From the NCBI GenBank assembly GCA_000985875.1, contig CCRI01000015.1, positions 1-64,000 of the forward strand: 64,000 bases of DNA, in the 5' to 3' direction. A program made the translations under genes and the position numbers. A model generated the notes under the pieces. The model saw nothing but the letters and a program-made list of their open reading frames with translations. It had not been told where the DNA came from and ran no database searches. Of the stretch, positions 8,277-17,494 are shown piece after piece (positions within the stretch are counted from its first letter, which is position 1; each line of letters opens with the position of its first letter). This DNA is from Neorhizobium galegae bv. officinalis. Its GTDB lineage: Bacteria; Pseudomonadota; Alphaproteobacteria; Rhizobiales; Rhizobiaceae.

Positions 8277-9416
8277 ATGCTGCTTCGCTCGATGTTTGCC
8301 GCCAATTACCGTTCGCTGCGCTCGATCCGGATGGATCTGGCCGGCGTCAATCTGTTCATCGGCGAGAACGGCGTCGGCAAATCCAATCTCTACCGTGCCC
8401 TGCAGCTGGTGCAGGCGGCGGTGCGCGGAAATCTGGCCTATGAGATCGCTGCCGAAGGCGGCATGGCGTCGGCGCTCTGGTCCGGTCAGCGCCGTCAGGA
8501 GAAGAATTTCCGCATCAAGCTCGAGGTCGAGGTTCTTGACGAAGAGCGGGCGGTGACGTTCCGTTACCGGGTCGAGGCGGGGCTTCGTCCGCCTATCGAT
8601 GCAGCGGGCTTTGCCTTCGAGCCGCAGGTGAAGGAGGAGGAGCTTGTCGTTGAAACCGGTTCGCGGCCGGTGACAATGATGAAACGCACCGGGCCGGGGA
8701 TCATGGTGCGCGGGACTAGCGGTCGGATGGAGGAGTATCCCGAAAAGGCGATGACCTCAGAAACGGCAATCGCGCTGCTTGGCGATGCCGGTCACTATCC
8801 GGAAGCCGGCGCTTTTCGGCGATTGATCGACGGCTGGCGGTTCTTCCATGGTTTTCGGACGGATCGGGATTCCGCCCTGCGGCAGCCCTGCCTTGCCGTG
8901 ACATCGCCGCTGCTCGATCAGGACGGTGGTAACATGGCGGCGGTGTTCGCGACGCTCGTGCATACCCGCGGGGACACGGTGGAGCTCGACCGGGCCGTTG
9001 CTGCGGCTCTCGGCGGGGCGAAACTGCACGTGCCTGAGCCGAATGAATATGCCGAATTCGGTCTGGTATTTCCCGATTTCCCCAAACGGATTTTTCAGCC
9101 GCGCGAGCTTTCCGACGGGCAGATCCGTTTCCTCGGGCTTGCGGCGGCGTTGATGTCCTATCGCCAGCCGCCGCTGATCGCCCTCAACGAGCCGGAAGCG
9201 AGCCTGCATCCGGACATGCTGCCGCCGCTGGCGGACATGATCGCCCAGGCGGGGCGCCACAGCCAGATCTGGATTGTTACCCATTCCGAACTGCTCGCCT
9301 CCGCCGTTCAGGAGCGTTGCGGTACGCGGCCGCGGCGGGTGATCCGCAAGGAAGGCGCAACGTGGATCGACGGCATGCGGCTGACCGGCGTCATCGACGA
9401 TGAGGACGACGAGTAG
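8277..9416 (+). CDS. AAA/RecF-OLD-like predicted ATPase
   Basis: A 379-residue ATPase of the SMC/RecF/OLD fold. Near the N-terminus are NYRSLRSIRMDL and Walker A GENGVGKSN (residues 29-37); near the C-terminus are the ABC-type signature region ELSDGQIRFLGLAAALM, Walker B PLIALNEPEASLHPDML and the switch histidine WIVTHSE. This is the single-chain predicted-ATPase type with no TOPRIM nuclease domain and no long coiled coil between the halves. Related ATPases act in DNA repair or, when paired with an effector, in phage defence; no effector gene is adjacent here. AGGAA supports the start. Function unknown. Confidence 0.83.
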   Translation: MLLRSMFAANYRSLRSIRMDLAGVNLFIGENGVGKSNLYRALQLVQAAVRGNLAYEIAAEGGMASALWSGQRRQEKNFRIKLEVEVLDEERAVTFRYRVEAGLRPPIDAAGFAFEPQVKEEELVVETGSRPVTMMKRTGPGIMVRGTSGRMEEYPEKAMTSETAIALLGDAGHYPEAGAFRRLIDGWRFFHGFRTDRDSALRQPCLAVTSPLLDQDGGNMAAVFATLVHTRGDTVELDRAVAAALGGAKLHVPEPNEYAEFGLVFPDFPKRIFQPRELSDGQIRFLGLAAALMSYRQPPLIALNEPEASLHPDMLPPLADMIAQAGRHSQIWIVTHSELLASAVQERCGTRPRRVIRKEGATWIDGMRLTGVIDDEDDE

Positions 9417-9465
9417 TCCTGTTTAGGGTTCCCTTTTGTTCCGGGTTTGGGCATGGTCGCCGCCC

Positions 9466-11688
9466 ATGGGCATAGATTCGTCCGATCTCTTCGGTTCGCT
9501 GTTTGAAGCGCCGTCATTGGTGAGGGTGGTGCCGGTGCTGGTGCCGCTGCCGGTACCGGTCGCCTATAGCTATGCCGTGCCGGAAGGTGTGCATGTGGAG
9601 CCCGGTTCGGTGGTTCAGGTGCCGGTCGGCCCGCGGCAGTTGATCGGCGTCGTCTGGGACGGCGACAACGACGACAAGCTCGATCCGAAGAAGCTGAGGC
9701 CGATCACGCTGGTCTTCGATTGCCCACCGCTTTCCAAGGAGATGCGCGATTTCGTCGACTGGGTGGCGCGCTATACGCTGTCGCCGCCGGGTCTGGTGGC
9801 GCGCATGGCGATCCGGGCACCGGCAGCACTCGATCCCGAGCCGATGGTCGAAGGCCTGCGCTATCTCGGCGGCCAGCCGGAGCGGCTGACACCGGCGCGT
9901 GCCCGGGTGCTCGATCTTGCCGGTGAGGAAGAAATCCCGTGGACACGCAGCGGGCTGGCGCATGCCGCCGGCGTCTCGATGAGCGTCGTCGATGGACTGA
10001 CCGCGCAAGGCATATTCGAGACGGTGTTCCTGCCCCCGCCGCCGGTCGTGGCGAGGCCTGACCCGGACTATACGAGCCCGCGCATCGAGGGCCCGCAGAA
10101 ACAGGCGTCCGTGGAGATCCTGGAATCGATCCGTGCCGGCGGGTTCTCCACTTCGCTGATCGACGGCGTGACCGGCTCGGGCAAGACGGAAGTCTATTTC
10201 GAGGCGATCGCCGAAACATTGAGACGCGGCAAACAGGTGCTGATCCTGCTGCCGGAAATCGCGCTGACCTCCAGTTTTCTCGAACGCTTCCAGGAGCGGT
10301 TCGGCGCCAAGCCGGGCGAATGGCATTCGGATCTTGCCCCCCGCATGCGTGAAAAGGTCTGGCGCGGCGTGGTGACCGGGGAGGTGAAGGTGGTCGCAGG
10401 CGCCCGTTCGGCGCTGTTCCTTCCCTTCGAGGATCTCGGCCTGATCATCGTCGACGAGGAGCACGACCCGGCCTACAAGCAGGAGGACCGGGTCTTCTAC
10501 AACGCGCGCGACATGGCGGTGGTGCGCGCCCGGATCGGCGATTTTCCGATCGTGCTGGTCTCGGCGACGCCTTCGGTGGAAAGCCAGGTCAATGGTCTGG
10601 CCGGTCGCTACAACACCGTGCACCTGCCGACCCGGTTCGGCGATGCGGCGATGCCGGACCTGCATCTCGTCGACATGCGGCGCCACCCGCCGGAGCGCGG
10701 CGGTTTCCTGTCGCCGGTGCTTTTGCGCGCCATGAAGAAGACCCTTGAGCGGGGTGAGCAGTCGCTGCTCTTCCTCAATCGGCGTGGGTATGCGCCGCTG
10801 ACGCTCTGCCGCGTCTGCGGCCACCGGTTCCAGTGCCCGCAATGTTCGAGCTGGCTGGTGGAGCACCGGTTCAAGAGCCAGATCCAATGCCATCAGTGCG
10901 GCTATTCCGAGCGAACCCCGGAAGCGTGTCCCGAATGCGGCACGCTCGACCATCTGGTCGCCTGCGGGCCGGGCGTCGAGCGGATTGCCGAGGAGGTCGA
11001 AAAGCATTTTCCGGAGGCGCGGACGATCGTCATGTCGTCCGACCTGCTCGGCGGCGTCAAGCGCATGCGAATCGAGCTGGAGGCGATCGCCAAGGGCGAG
11101 GCGGATATCGTCATCGGCACGCAGCTCGTCGCCAAGGGTCACAATTTTCCGCTGATGACGCTGGTCGGCATCGTCGATGCCGATCTCGGCCTGTCGAACG
11201 GCGATCCGCGCGCCGCCGAGCGAACCTTCCAGCTTCTGAGCCAGGTGACGGGGCGCGCCGGGCGAACCGGCCTCAAGAGCCATGGCCTGCTGCAGACCTT
11301 CCAGCCGCAGCATCCGGTGATGCAGGCGATCGTCTCGGGCGATGCCGGGGCCTTCTACGAGCGGGAGATCGCCGAGCGGGAAAAGGCGATCCTGCCACCC
11401 TTCGGACGGCTGGCCTCGCTGATCGTCTCCGCCGAGACCCGCGCGGATGCGGAAACCCACGCTCGCGGCCTCAGGGCCGCCGCGCCAAAAGTCACCGGCA
11501 TTTCGGTGCTCGGTCCGGCGGAAGCGCCGCTCGCCCTGGTGCGCGGCCGGCATCGCTTCCGGCTGCTGGTGCATGGACGGCGCAATTCCGACATGCAGGC
11601 GTTTCTGCGGGCGATGCTGGAAAACGGCCCGAAACAGCGTGGCTCGGTGCAGATCCAGCTCGATATCGACCCGCAGAGCTTTCTTTGA
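9466..11688 (+). CDS. priA: primosomal protein N' (replication restart helicase PriA)
   Basis: A 740-residue superfamily 2 helicase that restarts stalled replication forks by reloading DnaB. Visible are an N-terminal DNA-binding region (VPVLVPLPVPVAYSY), Walker A GVTGSGKTEVYFE, the DEEHD box, SATPS, and two zinc-binding clusters (CRVCGHRFQCPQC and CHQCGYSERTPEACPEC) inserted in the helicase core. The C-terminal motifs include GTQLVAKGHNFP and QVTGRAGR. ATG 9466 is preferred; an in-frame TTG at 9436 would add ten residues. It sits upstream of the atp operon, an arrangement common in rhizobia, but is separated from it by 0.7 kb. Confidence 0.96.
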   Translation: MGIDSSDLFGSLFEAPSLVRVVPVLVPLPVPVAYSYAVPEGVHVEPGSVVQVPVGPRQLIGVVWDGDNDDKLDPKKLRPITLVFDCPPLSKEMRDFVDWVARYTLSPPGLVARMAIRAPAALDPEPMVEGLRYLGGQPERLTPARARVLDLAGEEEIPWTRSGLAHAAGVSMSVVDGLTAQGIFETVFLPPPPVVARPDPDYTSPRIEGPQKQASVEILESIRAGGFSTSLIDGVTGSGKTEVYFEAIAETLRRGKQVLILLPEIALTSSFLERFQERFGAKPGEWHSDLAPRMREKVWRGVVTGEVKVVAGARSALFLPFEDLGLIIVDEEHDPAYKQEDRVFYNARDMAVVRARIGDFPIVLVSATPSVESQVNGLAGRYNTVHLPTRFGDAAMPDLHLVDMRRHPPERGGFLSPVLLRAMKKTLERGEQSLLFLNRRGYAPLTLCRVCGHRFQCPQCSSWLVEHRFKSQIQCHQCGYSERTPEACPECGTLDHLVACGPGVERIAEEVEKHFPEARTIVMSSDLLGGVKRMRIELEAIAKGEADIVIGTQLVAKGHNFPLMTLVGIVDADLGLSNGDPRAAERTFQLLSQVTGRAGRTGLKSHGLLQTFQPQHPVMQAIVSGDAGAFYEREIAEREKAILPPFGRLASLIVSAETRADAETHARGLRAAAPKVTGISVLGPAEAPLALVRGRHRFRLLVHGRRNSDMQAFLRAMLENGPKQRGSVQIQLDIDPQSFL

Positions 11689-11755
11689 TCGCCGTTCTTT
11701 GCGACTTGTTTACCGCTTGCGTTAGAATCTTGCGATTCGAACGATGCGAGGCGAC

Positions 11756-12139
11756 ATGGAACTCTATTTTCCCACTGAACTCGGCGAGCAGGTGGCTTTT
11801 GTCTGTGCGGCGGCAACGGCTGCGCTCGGGTTTCTCGTCTTCCTGTTTCCCGCCGTCGTTCTGCGCCTGACCGCGTTCCAGATCGGCGAGGTGCGGCCGG
11901 AAGGTTATGCGGCCGTCCGATCGACCGGCGCCCATCATCTCGGCTTCGGTCTTGCGGCGATCATGCTCGCCCAGGACTGGATCTATATGACGCTCGGCAT
12001 CGCGCTTGGATTTGCCGCTCTCGGGCGGTTGCTGTCCTGTGTGCTTGATCGCGGCTTCACCCCCAGAAATATAGCATTTTCCCTACTTCAGGTTGTGCTC
12101 GCCGGCGGGCCGCTCGCCTATGTCTTCGGCTATATCTGA
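11756..12139 (+). CDS. small membrane protein, DUF4345-like
   Basis: A 127-residue protein with four hydrophobic segments (about residues 11-33, 52-72, 75-95 and 105-126). The pattern, including RSTGAHHLGFGLAAI after the second segment, resembles the DUF4345 family of small four-helix proteins of unknown function. ATG 11756 has GCGAGG upstream and is preferred over ATG 11744. It follows priA by 67 bases. No function can be assigned. Confidence 0.6.
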   Translation: MELYFPTELGEQVAFVCAAATAALGFLVFLFPAVVLRLTAFQIGEVRPEGYAAVRSTGAHHLGFGLAAIMLAQDWIYMTLGIALGFAALGRLLSCVLDRGFTPRNIAFSLLQVVLAGGPLAYVFGYI

Positions 12140-12400
12140 CGCCTGATCGGGAGATTGCAGGCCGCAGCCTGCCGAAAATCCTTCCGCTTCCGGGATAAAA
12201 TCACTCTCAGCCCTTGCGTGTCCGGCTTTTTCCGTTATCAGGCGTGTTGCGAGTCCTTACAGCCTATGCTAGACGGACCGCGAAAGTCGGAAAGGGTAGG
12301 GCGCAAGCTCTGCAGGTTCTGAGGAAAAATCAAACGATTTCAAGCTCTTGCTTCACCTCTCCCGTAGGGTCTGGCGCTTGGATGGCAATACAGGGAAACT

Positions 12401-12967
12401 GTGCCCGTGGCTGACACGTCCCAGCTTATTTCCGGTGTAGCGGAGCGTTATGCTTCCTCGCTTTTCGAACTGTCCCTCGAGGCTGGTTCGATCGACAAGG
12501 TCGGTGCCGATCTTGATCGTTTTCAGGCGCTGCTGGATGAGAGTGAAGACCTGCGACGCCTGGTCGCAAGCCCGGTATTTTCCGCCGAAGATCAGCAGAA
12601 CGCGGTGATCGCCGTTGCCCAGAAGGCTGGCATTTCCGGTCTCGTTGCCAATTTCCTGAAGGTTGTCGCCGGCAATCGTCGTCTTTTTGCGATACCCGGC
12701 ATGATCCGCGCCTTCCGCCAGATCGCCGCAGAGCATCGCGGTGAAATCACTGCCGAGGTCACCTCGGCGCATGCGCTTTCCCAGGCGCAGGAAAACGAAC
12801 TCAAGTCGGCGCTGAAGGGCGTAACCGGCAAGGACGTGACAATCGCCGTGACCATCGACCCGTCGATCCTCGGCGGCCTGATCGTCAAGGTCGGTTCTCG
12901 TCAGATCGACACTTCCCTTCGCACCAAACTTTCCACCCTTAAGCTTGCACTGAAAGAGGTTGGCTGA
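12401..12967 (+). CDS. atpH: ATP synthase F1 delta subunit
   Basis: A 188-residue subunit joining F1 to the peripheral stalk. The start is GTG 12401, giving MPVADTSQLISGVAERYASSL..., the N-terminus expected for rhizobial AtpH. The N-terminal helical domain contains ERYASSLFELSLEAG and the C-terminal domain ends LGGLIVKVGSRQIDTSLRTK, the family's most conserved stretch. The stop overlaps the atpA start (TGATG), so the genes are coupled. The 260 bases upstream should hold the operon promoter; I see no convincing match to consensus hexamers there. Confidence 0.95.
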   Translation: MPVADTSQLISGVAERYASSLFELSLEAGSIDKVGADLDRFQALLDESEDLRRLVASPVFSAEDQQNAVIAVAQKAGISGLVANFLKVVAGNRRLFAIPGMIRAFRQIAAEHRGEITAEVTSAHALSQAQENELKSALKGVTGKDVTIAVTIDPSILGGLIVKVGSRQIDTSLRTKLSTLKLALKEVG

Positions 12968-14496
12968 TGGATATCCGCGCCGCGGAAATTTCCGCAATTC
13001 TGAAAGACCAGATCAAGAACTTCGGCCAGGAGGCTGAGGTTTCCGAAGTCGGACAGGTTCTGTCCGTCGGCGACGGCATTGCCCGCGTCTACGGTCTGGA
13101 CAACGTCCAGGCCGGCGAAATGGTCGAATTCCCGGGCGGCATCCGTGGTATGGCGCTGAACCTCGAAGCCGACAATGTCGGCGTCGTCATCTTCGGTTCC
13201 GACCGTGCCATCAAGGAAGGCGACACCGTCAAGCGGACCGGCGCCATCGTTGACGTTCCGGTCGGTCCGGAACTGCTCGGCCGCGTCGTCGACGCGCTCG
13301 GCAACCCGATCGACGGCAAGGGCCCGATCAACGCGACCCGCCGTTCGCGCGTCGACGTCAAGGCTCCGGGCATCATTCCGCGCAAGTCGGTTCATGAGCC
13401 GATGTCGACCGGCCTCAAGGCCATCGACGCCCTCATCCCAGTCGGCCGCGGCCAGCGCGAACTGGTCATCGGCGACCGCCAGACCGGCAAGACCGCGATC
13501 ATTCTCGACACGATCCTCAACCAGAAGGCCATTCACGACAACGGCCCGGACTCGGAAAAGCTGTTCTGCGTCTACGTCGCTATCGGCCAGAAGCGCTCGA
13601 CGGTTGCCCAGTTCGTGAAGGTTCTCGAAGAGCGTGGCGCTCTGCAGTACTCGATCATCGTTGCTGCGACCGCTTCCGATCCGGCTCCGATGCAGTACCT
13701 GGCGCCGTTCGCCGGCTGCGCGATGGGTGAATACTTCCGTGACAACGGCCAGCACGCCCTGATCGGTTACGACGACCTTTCCAAGCAGGCTGTCGCCTAT
13801 CGTCAGATGTCGCTGCTGCTGCGCCGCCCGCCGGGCCGCGAAGCCTATCCGGGCGACGTCTTCTACCTGCATTCCCGCCTTCTGGAGCGCGCCGCAAAGC
13901 TCTCCGACGAGCGTGGCAACGGTTCGCTGACGGCTCTGCCGGTCATCGAAACCCAGGGTAACGACGTTTCGGCCTTCATTCCGACCAACGTGATCTCGAT
14001 CACCGACGGCCAGATCTTCCTTGAAACCGACCTGTTCTACCAGGGCATCCGTCCGGCCGTTAACGTCGGTCTGTCGGTTTCCCGCGTCGGCTCGGCCGCG
14101 CAGATCAAGGCGATGAAGCAGGTTGCCGGCTCGATCAAGGGCGAACTCGCCCAGTATCGCGAAATGGCCGCCTTCGCCCAGTTCGGCTCCGACCTCGACG
14201 CCTCGACGCAGCGCCTGCTGAACCGCGGTGCACGCCTGACCGAACTCCTGAAGCAGCCGCAGTTCTCGCCGCTGAAGACGGAAGAGCAGGTTGCGGTGAT
14301 CTTCGCAGGCGTCAACGGCTACCTCGACAAGATCGCGGTTGCCCAGGTCGGCAAGTTCGAGCAGGGCTTCCTCTCCTACCTCCGCTCCGAAGGCAAGGCT
14401 CTCCTCGATACGATCCGTACCGAGAAGCAGCTTTCCGACGACACCCGCGCGAAGCTCAAGGCCGCTCTCGACAGCTACGCCAAGTCTTTCGCCTGA
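12967..14496 (+). CDS. atpA: ATP synthase F1 alpha subunit
   Basis: A 509-residue subunit carrying the non-catalytic nucleotide sites. Visible are the beta-barrel N-domain (GDGIARVYGLDNVQAGE), the P-loop GDRQTGKTAI, the conserved block PGREAYPGDVFYLHSRLLERAA and the C-terminal helical domain. The length is standard. It overlaps atpH by the shared A of TGATG and is followed by atpG after 30 bases. It forms the alpha3-beta3 ring with AtpD on the cytoplasmic face of the inner membrane. Confidence 0.97.
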   Translation: MDIRAAEISAILKDQIKNFGQEAEVSEVGQVLSVGDGIARVYGLDNVQAGEMVEFPGGIRGMALNLEADNVGVVIFGSDRAIKEGDTVKRTGAIVDVPVGPELLGRVVDALGNPIDGKGPINATRRSRVDVKAPGIIPRKSVHEPMSTGLKAIDALIPVGRGQRELVIGDRQTGKTAIILDTILNQKAIHDNGPDSEKLFCVYVAIGQKRSTVAQFVKVLEERGALQYSIIVAATASDPAPMQYLAPFAGCAMGEYFRDNGQHALIGYDDLSKQAVAYRQMSLLLRRPPGREAYPGDVFYLHSRLLERAAKLSDERGNGSLTALPVIETQGNDVSAFIPTNVISITDGQIFLETDLFYQGIRPAVNVGLSVSRVGSAAQIKAMKQVAGSIKGELAQYREMAAFAQFGSDLDASTQRLLNRGARLTELLKQPQFSPLKTEEQVAVIFAGVNGYLDKIAVAQVGKFEQGFLSYLRSEGKALLDTIRTEKQLSDDTRAKLKAALDSYAKSFA

Positions 14497-14526
14497 GAAC
14501 GGATCAATCTCGAGGACCGATAACGG

Positions 14527-15405
14527 ATGCCTTCACTTAAGGATCTGAAAAACCGGATCGCCTCCGTCAAGGCGACGCAGAAGATCACCAAGGCGATGAA
14601 AATGGTCGCCGCGGCGAAGCTGCGCCGTGCTCAGGAGGCGGCCGAGGCTGCCCGTCCTTACGCGGAACGTATGACCAAGGTGCTGGCCGGCCTTTCGGCC
14701 GCCAATGCCGGGAACGCCGAAGCGCCGCTCCTGCTTTCGGGCACGGGCAAGGATCAGGTTCATCTCCTGATCGTCGCGACCGGCGAACGCGGTCTGGCCG
14801 GGGGCTTCAATTCCTCGATCATCCGTCTCGCCCGCGATCACGCGCTGAAGCTGCTTGCCCAGGGCAAGACGGTGAAGATCCTCACCGTCGGCCGCAAGGG
14901 CAACGACATCCTGCGCCGCACGTTCCGCGAAAACATCGTCGATTACGTGACGTTCCGCGAAGTCAAGCAGCTCGGTTTCGCCCAGGCGGACGAAGTGGCT
15001 CAGAAGGTGCTCGCGCTCTACAACGCCGGCGAATTCGACATCGCGACGCTGTTCTACGCGCGCTTCCAGTCGGTGATTTCGCAGGTTGCGACCGCTTCGC
15101 AGATCATCCCGGCCAAGTTCGAGACCACCGAGCCGGCGATTGCCTCCTCGGCGCTCTACGAATACGAGCCGAGCGAGGAGGAAATCCTCGAAGACCTGCT
15201 GCCGAAGAACGTCGCGATCCAGATCTTCCGGGCCCTGCTCGAAAACAACGCTTCCTTCTATGGCGCGCAGATGTCCGCAATGGACAACGCGACGCGCAAT
15301 GCCGGTGACATGATCAACAAGCTGACGCTCTCCTACAACCGTCAGCGCCAGGCACAGATCACCAAGGAACTCATCGAAATCATTTCGGGCGCGGAAGCGC
15401 TCTGA
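14527..15405 (+). CDS. atpG: ATP synthase F1 gamma subunit
   Basis: A 292-residue central-stalk subunit that rotates within the alpha3-beta3 ring. The N-terminus MPSLKDLKNRIASVKATQKI and the following TKAMKMVAAAKLRRAQ form the conserved first helix of the coiled coil; the C-terminal helix contains FYGAQMSAMDNATRNAGDMI, also invariant in the family. The middle domain includes SDRGLAGG-like GERGLAGGFNSS. It sits between atpA and atpD with gaps of 30 and 23 bases. Confidence 0.96.
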   Translation: MPSLKDLKNRIASVKATQKITKAMKMVAAAKLRRAQEAAEAARPYAERMTKVLAGLSAANAGNAEAPLLLSGTGKDQVHLLIVATGERGLAGGFNSSIIRLARDHALKLLAQGKTVKILTVGRKGNDILRRTFRENIVDYVTFREVKQLGFAQADEVAQKVLALYNAGEFDIATLFYARFQSVISQVATASQIIPAKFETTEPAIASSALYEYEPSEEEILEDLLPKNVAIQIFRALLENNASFYGAQMSAMDNATRNAGDMINKLTLSYNRQRQAQITKELIEIISGAEAL

Positions 15406-15428
15406 GGTAAAGAAAGAGGGTAAGAATC

Positions 15429-16859
15429 ATGGCTACCGCAACGGGCACGTCCCTCGGCAAGGTGACCCAGGTTATCGGCGCTGTCGTCGACGTCGCTTTC
15501 GACGGCGAACTGCCGGCGATTTTGAACGCGCTTGAAACCGACAACAACGGCAACCGCCTCGTTCTCGAAGTCGCGCAGCACCTCGGCGAACGCGCTGTTC
15601 GCACGATCGCGATGGACTCGACCGAAGGTCTGGTTCGTGGCCAGCACGTCACGGATACCGGCGCTCCGATCACCGTTCCGGTCGGTCCGGAAACGCTCGG
15701 CCGCATCATGAACGTCATCGGCGAGCCGGTTGACGAAGCCGGTCCGCTCGTCACCTCCGGCAAGCGCGCCATCCACCAGGAAGCGCCTTCCTATGTCGAG
15801 CAGTCGACCGAAGGCCAGATCCTGGTTACCGGCATCAAGGTCGTCGACCTTCTCGCGCCTTACGCAAAGGGCGGCAAGATCGGCCTCTTCGGCGGTGCAG
15901 GCGTTGGCAAGACGGTTCTGATCATGGAACTCATCAACAACGTCGCGAAGGCACACGGCGGTTACTCCGTGTTCGCAGGCGTCGGTGAGCGTACCCGCGA
16001 AGGCAACGACCTTTACCACGAAATGATCGAATCGGGCGTCAACAAGCATGGCGGCGGCGAAGGCTCCAAGGCGGCCCTCGTTTACGGCCAGATGAACGAA
16101 CCGCCGGGTGCCCGCGCTCGCGTCGCTCTGACCGGTCTGACCATCGCTGAAGACTTCCGCGACAAGGGCCAGGACGTTCTGTTCTTCGTCGATAACATCT
16201 TCCGCTTCACCCAGGCAGGCTCGGAAGTGTCCGCTCTGCTCGGCCGTATTCCTTCGGCCGTGGGTTATCAGCCGACGCTCGCCACCGACATGGGCCAGAT
16301 GCAGGAACGCATCACCACCACGACCAAGGGCTCGATCACCTCGGTTCAGGCCATCTACGTTCCCGCCGACGACTTGACCGACCCGGCACCGGCAACCTCG
16401 TTCGCCCATCTGGACGCAACGACGGTTCTGTCGCGTTCGATCGCCGAAAAGGGCATCTACCCGGCCGTCGATCCGCTCGACTCCACCTCGCGCATGCTCG
16501 ATCCGCTGGTCGTCGGCGAAGAGCACTATGAAATCGCTCGTAAGGTCCAGTCGACCCTGCAGCGCTACAAGGCTCTCCAGGACATCATCGCCATCCTCGG
16601 CATGGACGAACTGTCCGAAGACGACAAGATGACCGTCCAGCGCGCCCGCAAGATCGAGCGCTTCCTGTCCCAGCCGTTCTTCGTCGCCGAAGTCTTCACC
16701 GGTTCGCCGGGCAAACTCGTCGCGCTCGAAGACACGATCAAGGGCTTCAAGGGCCTCGTCAACGGCGATTACGACCATCTTCCGGAAGCCGCCTTCTACA
16801 TGGTCGGCTCGATCGAAGAAGCCGTGGAAAAGGCCAAGAAGCTGGCTGAAGCCGCTTAA
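15429..16859 (+). CDS. atpD: ATP synthase F1 beta subunit
   Basis: A 476-residue catalytic subunit. It has the P-loop GGAGVGKTV, the catalytic-glutamate region GVGERTREGNDLYHEM, the DELSEED-loop equivalent DELSEDDKMTVQRARK and the conserved LDATTVLSR block. GAAAGAGGG upstream supports ATG 15429. Codon use is highly biased, as expected for an abundantly expressed protein. atpC follows after 75 bases. Confidence 0.97.
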   Translation: MATATGTSLGKVTQVIGAVVDVAFDGELPAILNALETDNNGNRLVLEVAQHLGERAVRTIAMDSTEGLVRGQHVTDTGAPITVPVGPETLGRIMNVIGEPVDEAGPLVTSGKRAIHQEAPSYVEQSTEGQILVTGIKVVDLLAPYAKGGKIGLFGGAGVGKTVLIMELINNVAKAHGGYSVFAGVGERTREGNDLYHEMIESGVNKHGGGEGSKAALVYGQMNEPPGARARVALTGLTIAEDFRDKGQDVLFFVDNIFRFTQAGSEVSALLGRIPSAVGYQPTLATDMGQMQERITTTTKGSITSVQAIYVPADDLTDPAPATSFAHLDATTVLSRSIAEKGIYPAVDPLDSTSRMLDPLVVGEEHYEIARKVQSTLQRYKALQDIIAILGMDELSEDDKMTVQRARKIERFLSQPFFVAEVFTGSPGKLVALEDTIKGFKGLVNGDYDHLPEAAFYMVGSIEEAVEKAKKLAEAA

Positions 16860-16934
16860 TATTAACGAGATGGCGCGCGGGATTATCTCCGGCGCGTCTT
16901 TCCCGCATAAAACACGCTGAGGAAGTAGACCTTC

Positions 16935-17342
16935 ATGGCCGAGGCTTTCAACTTTGAACTGGTTTCGCCCGAGCGGCTGCTCGTCTCGGAAAAGGTCACC
17001 GAAGTGGTGATCCCGGCGACGCTTGGCGAAATGACGGTGCTTGCCAATCATGCGCCGACGATGACGACCATCAAGCCGGGTGTGGTTTCGGTGAAGCTTG
17101 CCTCCGGCCAGGTCAACAAATACGTGGTTTTCGGTGGCTTTGCCGACATCCTGCCGACCGGCTGCACGCTGCTTGCCGAATCTGCTGTTCCCGTCAGCGA
17201 GCTGACCCACGCAACGCTGCAGAAGCGGATCGAGACGACACAGGCCGAAATCAACCACGCGCAGAACGACGAGCACAAGACGAAGCTCGAGCAGTTTTTG
17301 GCGGAACTGACCCACCTCAACGGCGTCGTCAATCCGGCCTGA
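16935..17342 (+). CDS. atpC: ATP synthase F1 epsilon subunit
   Basis: A 135-residue subunit of the central stalk that couples rotation and can inhibit hydrolysis. The beta-sandwich N-domain is recognisable (FELVSPERLLVSEKVTEVVIPATLGEMTVL, here split for length across residues 6-35, then NHAPTMTTIKPG) and the short helical C-domain follows from about residue 95. It is the last gene of the operon; a terminator lies 29 bases downstream. The F0 genes are not in this window, as in other alphaproteobacteria where F0 and F1 operons are separate. Confidence 0.95.
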   Translation: MAEAFNFELVSPERLLVSEKVTEVVIPATLGEMTVLANHAPTMTTIKPGVVSVKLASGQVNKYVVFGGFADILPTGCTLLAESAVPVSELTHATLQKRIETTQAEINHAQNDEHKTKLEQFLAELTHLNGVVNPA

Positions 17343-17370
17343 TACTTCAAAATTCTCTGCGAAAGATCGA

Positions 17371-17397
17371 GGCGGTCCGAAAGGCCGCCTTTTTCTT
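17371..17397 (+). terminator. rho-independent terminator of the atp operon
   Basis: AGGCGG (17371-17376) pairs with CCGCCT (17386-17391) around a short loop and is followed by TTTTTCTTT. It lies 29 bases after atpC. Confidence 0.85.
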
Positions 17398-17494
17398 TGG
17401 GCGGTGGTCGCCGCGGCTTGGCGGCTGTCGGGGGATCGGATGCGGCTTGTATGTGCCGCGCCATCTTGTTAGCCCTTGTCGGCGGAGGAACGCG

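Noticed and set aside
9514..11574. 686-residue minus-strand open frame opposite priA
   Set aside because: Shadow of the high-GC third-position bias of priA; no start-site signal and no motif.
15342..17315. 657-residue minus-strand open frame opposite atpD and atpC
   Set aside because: Same artefact; atpD and atpC are unambiguous on the plus strand.
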